A DNA stretch of 11,959 bases. It comes from an uncultured Phascolarctobacterium sp. (GTDB lineage: Bacteria > Bacillota > Negativicutes > Acidaminococcales > Acidaminococcaceae). The stretch is from contig USBG01000046.1 of NCBI GenBank assembly GCA_900552855.1, positions 1 through 11,959 on the forward strand. Reading direction: 5' to 3'. The number at the start of each line of letters is the position of its first letter. Positions within the stretch are counted from its first letter, which is position 1. This document shows, one piece after another, positions 6,699 to 11,959 of this stretch. The notes below the pieces were generated by a model. It saw only the letters and a list, made by a program, of their open reading frames with translations, was not told the DNA's origin and searched no databases. The translations under genes and the position numbers were made by a program.

Positions 6699-7100
6699 TT
6701 AACCTCTAGCCTTCAAAAACTCTAAAATAGGCTTATCAGCTTCCGCCCAATCCAGCTTATCCATTTCACTTACTGGCAGCCACTGGAAGGAAATATGCTC
6801 CTTCATAACAAAGTCAGTCTTAGTAACCTTGCACAAATAAGCGTGCATAGTAATTGCAAAATCAGGATATGTATGGTCAACAGTCATCAAATAATCACTT
6901 TCGCTAATGCTTACCTGCATATCCATTTCCTCACGCAGCTCGCGCTCTAATGCTGTATGATTTTCCTCGCCGACTTCTACCTTGCCACCAGGAAACTCAA
7001 ATTTATAGCTTACATAATCAAATTTACCCTTGTTTCGTTGCATACAAAGGATTTTTCCTTCAAACTCAATTACTGCGGCAACTACTTCATAATGCTTCAT
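6699..7100 (-). CDS. NUDIX hydrolase, MutT-like
   Basis: The product is a 133-residue (deoxy)nucleoside triphosphate pyrophosphohydrolase of the MutT/NUDIX fold. The NUDIX box GGKVEVGEENHTALERELRE continues to EEMDM and has the required glycine and the glutamates of REUXEE that bind the metal; the usual glycine near its end is Asp, which is tolerated in the family. I start it at the ATG at 7100 because AAAGGAGA (7108-7115) lies 7 nt upstream and MKHYEVVAAVI is the normal family N-terminus; a start 12 codons earlier at 7136 has no such support. Its stop is 5 nt before the PLD-helicase gene, so they form an operon. The pairing suggests a role in nucleotide handling beside the helicase, as a clean-up or signal-degrading enzyme; this is inference. 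Confidence 0.92.
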   Translation of the reverse strand: MKHYEVVAAVIEFEGKILCMQRNKGKFDYVSYKFEFPGGKVEVGEENHTALERELREEMDMQVSISESDYLMTVDHTYPDFAITMHAYLCKVTKTDFVMKEHISFQWLPVSEMDKLDWAEADKPILEFLKARG

Positions 7101-7152
7101 ACCACTATCTCCTTTACTGCTTAACAACTCTTTCAACCAACATATTTATTTT

Positions 7153-7171
7153 GTCTACGTCTATTGTAGAC
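7153..7171. promoter_or_regulatory. Inverted repeat upstream of the NUDIX-helicase operon
   Basis: GTCTAC (7153-7158) and GTAGAC (7166-7171) form a 6-bp inverted repeat with a 7-nt centre, which also contains a second GTCTA. A possible -10 TATACT (7178-7183, minus strand) lies just upstream without a good -35. The repeat would fall near the transcription start, consistent with a repressor site. Confidence 0.4.
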
Positions 7172-7347
7172 CAGTTTAGTATAAAAAGCTACTTAACTTT
7201 ATATGGATAGTGCAAATATATACCACAACCCCTCAAAGCACTAACTTTAGTTGTCGTTATATTCGTACTCATCCTCCTCAAACAGCGATATTAACATAAG
7301 CGTCAAATAGAAAACGGATTGAACCTCGCCTAATTTAATATGTTTTT

Positions 7348-7440
7348 GTAGTTATAGTTGCGCAACTATAACTACTTGCTGCAACTAGCGCTAGTTGCAC
7401 TACTTTCACTGTCACTACTTACAGAAACTAACGCTAGTTT
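7348..7440. repeat. Cluster of three GCAACTA-type palindromes
   Basis: A perfect 28-bp palindrome occupies 7348-7375 (half-site GTAGTTATAGTTGC), a perfect 20-bp palindrome 7380-7399 (half-site TGCAACTAGC), and a hairpin AAACTA-ACGC-TAGTTT 7425-7440. All three share the core CAACTA/TAGTTG or close variants. They lie in non-coding DNA. Options are operators for one dimeric protein, origin-type iterons, or cruciform sites. Confidence 0.8.
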
Positions 7441-7622
7441 GCAATATATCATATTATCAGAAAGGTGGGAATACATAAATTTCTAAAACAAGGTACGTAC
7501 TGCTTTAATCGATTACTGTTAGCAATAAGATAAATATAACTTTTCTTGAACTTCTGTTATAGATACATTACTACAAGCATTACACTCACTCCTATATTAG
7601 TTAATACATAATTTTACAATTG

Positions 7623-7663
7623 ATTTTATTTATAATAATTAATAATATATATAAATTTTTAAT
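7623..7663. other. 41-nt uninterrupted A/T run
   Basis: No G or C occurs from 7623 to 7663. It would melt easily and lies between the palindrome cluster and the inverted-repeat pair, as an unwinding element would; function is unproven. Confidence 0.5.
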
Positions 7664-7741
7664 CTTCTCTGTTCTCTATAAGTTCTACGTAAATCTAAAA
7701 AAGTCTATATTCATAACTCTAACAAAGTACAATACTAAGAT

Positions 7742-7790
7742 TTTACTAAGTACTTTAGAATTATAGTAAATAGTAATATTTACTAAGTAC
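7742..7790. repeat. Direct and inverted repeats around TTTACTAAGTAC
   Basis: The 12-mer TTTACTAAGTAC occurs at 7742-7753 and again at 7779-7790. Overlapping the second copy, AGTAAATA (7765-7772) and TATTTACT (7777-7784) form an 8-bp inverted repeat with a 4-nt centre. The base composition is AT-rich, which raises the chance level. Confidence 0.45.
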
Positions 7791-7800
7791 CAAGAGAGAC

Positions 7801-7834
7801 GGGGAAGAAAAAAAAGAAAAAGAAAAAAAAGAAG
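7801..7834. other. 34-nt pure purine run
   Basis: Positions 7801-7834 contain only A and G on the plus strand and directly abut the left long inverted repeat. Such tracts can form triplex or bent DNA; the role here is unknown. Confidence 0.5.
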
Positions 7835-8217
7835 TCTCACTTATATAATGCGTTTTTTTACCCAAAATCTTACCCCCCTTTTGAAAAAAAATTAAAAAAA
7901 TTTTAGAATGCATTTTCTAGAACCAAAACTATTCGTCAAAAAAGCATTTTTTACAAATATCGAAATGGATTTAACATTGCATGTATATTCTCTAAAAAGC
8001 AGTATACGAATTTGGAGCGGCATCTTAAATTGCTTTAAGACGATAAATAAAAATCAACCTACGATACAGGATTTGTAAAAGCAGTCTAAAACAGTTTACA
8101 AAATACAGTATTATCAACGCATAAAAACGCAAATTATGTTACAAATGCTAAAAAATAAAAAATTTTTCTAACAGGGGGGTAAGATTTTGCCATTTTTTTC
8201 GCATTATATAAGTGAGA
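7835..8217. repeat. Long inverted-repeat pair enclosing ~295 bp, MITE-like
   Basis: The left arm 7835-7878 and right arm 8174-8217 are inverted copies: 18 bp (7835-7852 with 8200-8217) and 16 bp (7863-7878 with 8174-8189) match perfectly, including six C facing six G. The 10-nt core between them differs at every base (TTTTTTTACC on the left, AAAAAAATGG in the inverted right arm). Weaker similarity continues inward, and a 7-bp hairpin (8023-8040) sits near the centre. No gene is inside. It could be a small terminal-inverted-repeat element, a foldback element, or an invertible segment. I see no target-site duplication. Confidence 0.75.
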
Positions 8218-8237
8218 GGCAAAAACGAGCAGCCTCT

Positions 8238-8273
8238 AAGGCAAGCCTCCAGTCCGGAATGGCGCCTTGCCTT
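8238..8273 (+). other. Hairpin in the DUF1659 leader
   Basis: AAGGCAAG (8238-8245) pairs with CTTGCCTT (8266-8273) around a 20-nt G+C-rich loop. It lies between the right long inverted repeat and the DUF1659 ribosome site, with no U tract after it, so it is probably leader structure rather than a terminator. Confidence 0.45.
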
Positions 8274-8333
8274 GCCTGCGCTGAACAGCTATCAGCAAGG
8301 GACAAAAATAAAAACCAAAAGGAGAATGGTAGT

Positions 8334-8549
8334 ATGGCAATTAACGAAACTGTAGTAAAACGCTCTTTGATTATCAACGTGGAGGGTGATACCGATGGCA
8401 AAACAAAATCTCACACCTACAATGGCATCAAGCAAGATGCACAGGCTGATAAAATCCATTCCGCTGCTACTGCGCTTGGTGGCCTTATGGAAAAAGCGGT
8501 AGTTGGTGTTATGGTCAACAACAGAGTTTCCTTAGACGAAGCGCTGTAA
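8334..8549 (+). CDS. DUF1659 domain protein
   Basis: The 71-residue product (beginning MAINETVVKRSLIINVEGDT, then DGKTKSHTYNGIKQDAQADK and an alanine-rich end) has the pattern of DUF1659: an N-terminal strand pair, a 'k.rtY..ik..a..dk....a.al..L' helix segment and a short C-terminal strand (VGVMVNNRVSL). Family proteins are about 70 residues, of unknown function, and usually sit beside a DUF2922 gene, as here. I chose the ATG at 8334 because AAAGGAG ends 9 nt upstream; the frame is open further 5' to 8187, but that part overlaps an inverted repeat and lacks protein character. It is one of only two plus-strand genes in the window. A clear promoter is not visible. Confidence 0.85.
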   Translation: MAINETVVKRSLIINVEGDTDGKTKSHTYNGIKQDAQADKIHSAATALGGLMEKAVVGVMVNNRVSLDEAL

Positions 8550-8612
8550 GCTGTTTTTTCGGCACATTAACTTCATCACCACTAAATTTGAACAACAAAG
8601 GAGTATGGTAGC

Positions 8613-8828
8613 ATGGCAAAAACCTTAGAGTTAATCTTTGTAAATTCCGACGGTAAAAACAAAACTATTTCTATTCAAAACCCCAAAAACGGCGTAACTA
8701 AACAACAGGCTCATGACGCTATGAACGCTGTTATTACTGCTGACGTATTTGCGTCTGGCGACAATGGCAATCTGGTTTCTATCCGCAAGGCTCAGCTGCG
8801 TGAAGTAACCATCCAAGAACTGGCGTAA
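8613..8828 (+). CDS. DUF2922 domain protein
   Basis: The 71-residue product begins MAKTLELIFVNSDGKNKTIS and continues with IQNPKNGVTKQQAHDAMNAV and a final strand region (NLVSIRKAQLREVTIQEL). This is the standard DUF2922 layout: a 'k.lel.F.n..Gk..ti.i..Pk' start, a helix, and a 'g.lvsi..A...e.t..el' end. Length is typical and function unknown. AAAGGAG lies 9 nt before the ATG. It follows the DUF1659 gene by 63 nt with no terminator between, so co-transcription is likely. The leader nearly repeats that of the DUF1659 gene, as if the pair's expression signals were duplicated. Confidence 0.9.
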   Translation: MAKTLELIFVNSDGKNKTISIQNPKNGVTKQQAHDAMNAVITADVFASGDNGNLVSIRKAQLREVTIQELA

Positions 8829-8840
8829 TAGATACTCATG

Positions 8841-8952
8841 ACCCCCCAGTCAGCTTCGCTGACAGCCCCCTTGAAGAAGGGGGGCCGAGGACACATCCAC
8901 CTCTCAGTCAACGCCTACGGCCAATTCACCTTGTCCCCTTAAAAGGGGAGCC
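8841..8952. repeat. Interspersed hairpin repeat (REP-like), two units
   Basis: The first unit has GTCAGC-TTC-GCTGAC (8849-8863) and CCCCCTT-GAAG-AAGGGGG (8866-8883). A second, more diverged unit starts at a new CAGTCA near 8905 and ends in CCCCTT-AA-AAGGGG (8935-8948). The order 'CAGTCA hairpin, then C-rich/G-rich hairpin' is repeated. It is non-coding and resembles intergenic repeats I associate with Negativicutes genomes, but copy number cannot be seen here. Confidence 0.65.
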
Positions 8953-8980
8953 TGCTCTTAGATTGAACTTAAGCACACGC

Positions 8981-9014
8981 AAAAACGCGGCCAGCATCAG
9001 CTGACCGCGTTTTT
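8981..9014. terminator. Bidirectional intrinsic terminator
   Basis: AAAAACGCGG (8981-8990) pairs with CCGCGTTTTT (9005-9014), then a C/A mismatch and a further CAGC/GCTG with an ATCA loop. Both strands have a T tract after a G+C-rich stem, so it can end the plus-strand DUF pair and the minus-strand secreted-protein gene. Confidence 0.9.
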
Positions 9015-9027
9015 AATTTACCAAATA

Positions 9028-9459
9028 TTATTTTTTAGCCTCTTCTTTAGGAGCTTGCTCTTTAATAGGCATGTAATTGAAGTTAACCATTTTTTGCTTA
9101 GCATCAAAGATATAAATCATAGCAACGGTTTTTTCTTTGCTAAAGCTTGCAGCGTAAACCAGCTTATCGCCATCAGCATAACGCTCAAAGGAAACAAATC
9201 TGATTTCCTTTAAATCACCAAATTGGTCCTTAACTTGTTTTTGCAGATTAGCCATCAGCTCTTCAGTGATTTGTTTTTTCAAATCATCAGTCATGCCAGA
9301 AATTACCTGTGCATGAGCCACATTTTGGCCACTTACAGCATTATTCATCATTTCTGCAGCCTTTTGCTCCTTGTTCAGCACGCCGCCATCATAAGCAGCA
9401 CAAACACTAGCAAAAGCAAAGGTCATAACCATAGTCAACATTACTAAAAGCTTCTTCAT
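9028..9459 (-). CDS. Secreted DUF3887-like protein
   Basis: The 143-residue product has a classical signal peptide (MKKLLVMLTMVMTFAFASVC, cleavage probably after CAA at residue 22). The mature part, about 120 residues, has a helix pair (EQKAAEMMNNAVSGQNVAHA, then DDLKKQITEELMANLQKQVK) and a strand-rich end (IRFVSFERYADGDKLVYAAS, then TVAMIYIFDAKQKMVNFNYM), like small DUF3887/NTF2-like secreted proteins; this assignment is moderate. It ends in a Glu/Lys-rich tail. I use the ATG at 9459, which begins a typical signal sequence and has GAGGA 10 nt upstream; a GTG three codons earlier overlaps that site. It is monocistronic: own promoter at 9510-9538, terminator at 8981-9014. Confidence 0.85.
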   Translation of the reverse strand: MKKLLVMLTMVMTFAFASVCAAYDGGVLNKEQKAAEMMNNAVSGQNVAHAQVISGMTDDLKKQITEELMANLQKQVKDQFGDLKEIRFVSFERYADGDKLVYAASFSKEKTVAMIYIFDAKQKMVNFNYMPIKEQAPKEEAKK

Positions 9460-9483
9460 AACGTACACTTCCTCATTATAATC

Positions 9484-9504
9484 TATCAGTAAATAATACT
9501 GATA
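9484..9504. promoter_or_regulatory. Inverted repeat in the leader of the secreted-protein gene
   Basis: TATCAGTA (9484-9491) and TACTGATA (9497-9504) form a perfect 8-bp inverted repeat around AATAA. It spans the start of the transcript from the promoter at 9510-9538, so it may be an operator or a 5' RNA hairpin. Confidence 0.5.
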
Positions 9505-9509
9505 AGTAT

Positions 9510-9538
9510 ATTTTAGCGGTTTTTTGTTAAGATGTAAA
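9510..9538 (-). promoter_or_regulatory. Promoter of the secreted-protein gene
   Basis: On the minus strand TTTACA (9533-9538) and TAAAAT (9510-9515) are 17 nt apart, immediately after the nrdG stop. A TATAAT at 9475-9480 also exists but is too close to the ribosome site to serve. Confidence 0.65.
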
Positions 9539-9539
9539 G

Positions 9540-10082
9540 CTATACTTGATAAATTCCTTCATTATCATCCCAAGGAACCAGCCTATCCTCTTTTAAGGAT
9601 TCCTGCACACGAATAACTCTTTGGTTTTCGCTGCCACGGAAGCGCAGATTAGGATTTTTCTTTTCCAGAACAAACTCACCATCTACTAAAATATCAATAT
9701 AAGAGAGCATCTCCTGAGTAATTTCCCATGGACCAAGATTGCCTGTCAGCATATCCTTCTCAAAGTCATAGCCGCTATAGCACCACACAGTCTTTTCAGG
9801 ATACATTTTCTTAAAGCGTCGCAGTAGTGGCAGCAGCGCCTTTTGGTTGGCAGGCTCAAAGGGCTCGCCGCCTAAAAGGCTTAAGCCGTGGATATAATCA
9901 GGCTTTAAGGCCTCCAAAACTTCATCTTCTACAGCTGTAGTAAATTCATTACCATAGGCAAAATTCCACGCCTCTGGATTAAAGCAGCCTTTACAGTGAT
10001 GGGTGCAGCCACTGACAAAAAGTGAAACCCTAATGCCAGGACCATTAGCAATGTCTAATTTCTTGATAGTTGCGTAATGCAT
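9540..10082 (-). CDS. nrdG: Anaerobic ribonucleotide reductase activating protein NrdG
   Basis: NrdG is a radical-SAM enzyme that uses a [4Fe-4S] cluster and S-adenosylmethionine to make the glycyl radical on NrdD. The 180-residue product has the cluster-binding CTHHCKGC (C26, C30, C33) preceded by the GPGIRVSLFVSGC segment, and the SAM-binding LLGGEPFEPAN region (about 69-79). Length is normal. ATG at 10082 has AAGGTG 7 nt upstream. It lies 13 nt after nrdD, forming an operon. It ends in TAG, which shows amber is a working stop in this genome. No terminator is obvious after it; a promoter for the next gene starts 0-2 nt beyond its stop. Confidence 0.97.
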   Translation of the reverse strand: MHYATIKKLDIANGPGIRVSLFVSGCTHHCKGCFNPEAWNFAYGNEFTTAVEDEVLEALKPDYIHGLSLLGGEPFEPANQKALLPLLRRFKKMYPEKTVWCYSGYDFEKDMLTGNLGPWEITQEMLSYIDILVDGEFVLEKKNPNLRFRGSENQRVIRVQESLKEDRLVPWDDNEGIYQV

Positions 10083-10095
10083 TTATTTCACCTTC

Positions 10096-11959
10096 TTATA
10101 AATGAAGCACGCGAGATTTAATTTCCTTAGTCTTGCCTACGTTCCAGAAGTTTTCGCCCAAATAACCACAGGTACGGCGGGTTACGTTCATCAGGCTGTG
10201 GTCCTTGTTATGGCAAGCGGGGCATTCCCACTCATTATCTTCATTGATAATGATTTCGCCATCAAAGCCGCAAACGTGGCAATAGTCAGATTTAGTATTA
10301 AACTCAGCATATTGGATATTGTCGTAAATGAATTTTACAACCTCCTCCATCGCCTGAGTATTGTGACGCATATTAGGAATCTCTACATAGGAGATTGCAC
10401 CACCTGAGGAAATATTTTGGAATTGGCTTTCAAAATTAAATTTGCTGAAGGCATCAATTTTTTCACGCACATCAACATGATAGGAGTTGGTGTAATAGCC
10501 CTTGTCAGTTACGTCAGCAATGGTGCCAAAGCGCTCCTTATCAATACGTGCAAAGCGGTAGCACAGGCTTTCAGCCGGAGTGCCATACAGGCCAAAGCCC
10601 AAGCCAGTAGCAGCCTTCCATTTATCGCAGGCACCACGCAGTCTGTTCATAACACGCAGTGCAAATTCTTCACCTACAGGGTTAGTGTGGCTTACACCAG
10701 TCATCAGCTTAGTTACCTCATACAGACCAATATAGCCTAAGGAGATGGTAGAATAGCCATCCTCCAAGAAGCGGTCAATAACCTCGCCCTTGCCTAAGCG
10801 GGCAATAGCGCCATATTGCCAATGTACAGGGCTAACGTCGCTCTTAATACCCTTTAATGCATTATGACGGCACATCAGCGCCTCAAAGCACAGCTGCAAA
10901 CGCTCGTCCAGCAAATCCCAGAACTTCTTTTCATCGCCATTAGCAATAATACCAATTTGAGGCAGGTTCAAGGAAACTACGCCCTGATTAAAGCGGCCTT
11001 CAAATTTGTAATTGCCGTTTTCATCCTTCCAGGGAGACAAGAAGCTGCGGCAGCCCATGGGAGAGAACACGTTGCCTTCATAGTTTTCGCGCATTTTCTT
11101 AGCGCTGATATAGTCAGGATACATACGCTTAGCGCTGCATTTTACAGCCAAGCGGGTAATATAATCGTATTTGCCACCCTTCAGGCAGTTGTGCTCATCC
11201 AACACGTAAACCAGCTTGGGGAACGCCGGAGTTACATACACGCCCTTGTCGTTTTTAATGCCCTGCAAACGTTGACGCAAAATCTCTTCAATAATCAAGG
11301 CGTTTTCCTTCAGGTACGGATCGTTCTCACGCAGGTTCAAAAACAAGGTTACAAAGGGAGATTGGCCGTTGGTGGTCATCAGGGTATTGATTTGGTATTG
11401 GATGGTCTGTACGCCGCCCTTCAGCTCGTAGCGCAGGCGTTCATTAGTCAAACGCTCCAAGGTTTCTTCATCAAGATTGCCACCACTGGTTTCTAAAATA
11501 GCAGCTCTAAACTTTTCATAGCTGCGACGCAGATATTTGCCCAGATGACAAATATCAACAGATTGACCACCATATTGGCTAGAAGCAACGGACGCAATAA
11601 TTTGAGTCATAACGGTGCAGGCAACCTGAAAGCTGCGGGGGCTTTCAATCATCTTGCCGTTCATAACAGTGCCGTTGTCAAGCATATCCTTGATATTTAT
11701 AAGACAGCAGTTAAAAATCGGCTGTATAAAATAATCCGCGTCATGAAAATGAAGTATGCCGTTTTGATGTGCCATTGTGATATGCTCCGGCAACAGCATA
11801 CGTCTTGTAAGGTCACGCGACACTTCACCTGCTATATAGTCACGCTGTGTAGACGCGTGAACAGTATTCTTATTTGAATTTTCCTCCGCAAGCTCCTTGT
11901 TTTCGTTTCTGATTAGCTTTAGGATTGATTCATCTGTTGTATTCGACTTTCTCAAAAGA
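10096..11959 (-). CDS. nrdD: Anaerobic ribonucleoside-triphosphate reductase NrdD, 5' end off the window
   Basis: NrdD is the class III, oxygen-sensitive reductase that makes deoxyribonucleotides under anoxia. About 621 residues are visible; the frame stays open to the right edge with no proper start, and the usual N-terminal ATP-cone should lie outside. Conserved parts seen include ENSNKNTVHASTQRDYIAGE, HFHDADYF, FNCCLIN and MGCRSFLSPW (likely catalytic-cysteine regions), the C-terminal zinc site CHVCG...CPAC (C559, C562, C578, C581 counting from a TTG at 11955), and the glycyl-radical motif RTCGYLG. The TTG is unlikely to be the true start. nrdG follows in the same operon. Regulation, for example an NrdR box, would be upstream and is not visible. 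Confidence 0.97.
   Translation of the reverse strand, partial: LLRKSNTTDESILKLIRNENKELAEENSNKNTVHASTQRDYIAGEVSRDLTRRMLLPEHITMAHQNGILHFHDADYFIQPIFNCCLINIKDMLDNGTVMNGKMIESPRSFQVACTVMTQIIASVASSQYGGQSVDICHLGKYLRRSYEKFRAAILETSGGNLDEETLERLTNERLRYELKGGVQTIQYQINTLMTTNGQSPFVTLFLNLRENDPYLKENALIIEEILRQRLQGIKNDKGVYVTPAFPKLVYVLDEHNCLKGGKYDYITRLAVKCSAKRMYPDYISAKKMRENYEGNVFSPMGCRSFLSPWKDENGNYKFEGRFNQGVVSLNLPQIGIIANGDEKKFWDLLDERLQLCFEALMCRHNALKGIKSDVSPVHWQYGAIARLGKGEVIDRFLEDGYSTISLGYIGLYEVTKLMTGVSHTNPVGEEFALRVMNRLRGACDKWKAATGLGFGLYGTPAESLCYRFARIDKERFGTIADVTDKGYYTNSYHVDVREKIDAFSKFNFESQFQNISSGGAISYVEIPNMRHNTQAMEEVVKFIYDNIQYAEFNTKSDYCHVCGFDGEIIINEDNEWECPACHNKDHSLMNVTRRTCGYLGENFWNVGKTKEIKSRVLHL

Larger units (their letters stand above)
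7101..8333. other. Gene-free, AT-rich structured region
   Basis: No convincing coding frame lies in this 1.2 kb between the NUDIX gene (minus) and the DUF1659 gene (plus). It holds, left to right: an operator-like GTCTAC repeat, a cluster of palindromes, a pure A/T run at 7623-7663, direct and inverted repeats at 7742-7790, a pure purine run at 7801-7834, a pair of long inverted repeats, and a leader hairpin. It may be origin-like, a small mobile element, or a decayed island. Confidence 0.7.

Noticed and set aside
7101..7136. Longer start for the NUDIX protein
   Set aside because: The ribosome site AAAGGAGA fits the ATG at 7100, and the extra 12 residues are not family-like and would contain that site.
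7247..7297. Short minus-strand frame ending EEDEYEYNDN, open upstream to about 7339
   Set aside because: Only 16 codons from its ATG, with no ribosome site; it might be the tail of a decayed gene, but nothing else supports that.
7841..7852. dif or Xer-like core (TTATATAATGCG) in the long inverted repeats
   Set aside because: Only one half-site resembles a Xer arm; no full 28-bp site with both arms and a central spacer can be assembled.
7835..8217. CRISPR array or tRNA in the gene-free region
   Set aside because: The repeats are inverted and only two; no regularly spaced direct repeats and no cloverleaf were seen.
8187..8333. 5' extension of the DUF1659 frame
   Set aside because: It begins inside the right long inverted repeat, has no ribosome site, and the ATG at 8334 has a good one and matches the family length.
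10864..11496. Plus-strand frame of 210 codons opposite nrdD
   Set aside because: It is antisense to a highly conserved enzyme, has no family resemblance and no ribosome site.

Overview
The window looks like Firmicutes chromosome. A CtsR repressor heads the left end, the class III (oxygen-sensitive) ribonucleotide reductase pair nrdD-nrdG fills the right end, and the DUF1659/DUF2922 pair of tiny proteins is a Firmicutes signature. A CAGTCA-hairpin intergenic repeat at 8841-8952 resembles ones I associate with anaerobic gut Negativicutes, but genus is inference only. Almost every gene is on the minus strand; only the DUF1659/DUF2922 pair is on the plus strand.

Layout. (1) 1-1330: a stress-response head, ctsR followed by a zinc-finger/Clp_N protein, under a good promoter with CtsR-like direct repeats between -35 and -10. 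The Clp_N gene runs into the C-terminal helix-turn-helix of an AraC-family regulator at the left edge; this join looks like a rearrangement or an assembly artefact. (2) 1380-3050: a lemA / TPM-domain pair of envelope proteins. The TPM gene carries one in-frame amber codon. The lemA promoter holds a perfect 15-bp palindrome and the same GTCAAA direct-repeat pattern seen at ctsR. (3) 3035-3785: three very small genes, including a 28-residue peptide gene, behind a strong promoter and a roughly 87-nt leader of three hairpins ending in a strong intrinsic terminator. This is a candidate small RNA or attenuated leader. (4) 3799-7100: an operon of a NUDIX hydrolase and a 964-residue PLD-nuclease/DEAD-helicase/DUF3427 protein, a defence or DNA-repair type module.

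(5) 7101-8333: about 1.2 kb without a convincing gene but rich in structure: perfect palindromes of 28 and 20 bp, a 41-nt pure A/T run, a 34-nt pure purine run, and a pair of 44-bp inverted repeats enclosing about 295 bp. It may be a small non-coding mobile element, an origin-like or regulatory locus, or the relic of a larger element. (6) 8334-9014: DUF1659 and DUF2922 genes with near-identical leaders, an interspersed hairpin repeat and a bidirectional terminator. (7) 9028-11959: a secreted DUF3887-like protein with its own promoter, then nrdG and nrdD. nrdD is cut by the right edge and lacks its N-terminal ATP-cone region here.

The strongest candidates for something undescribed are the hairpin RNA with its small-peptide operon (3544-3784) and the palindrome/inverted-repeat locus (7348-8217). 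The NUDIX plus PLD-helicase operon is the most likely defence system, though its family is already known.
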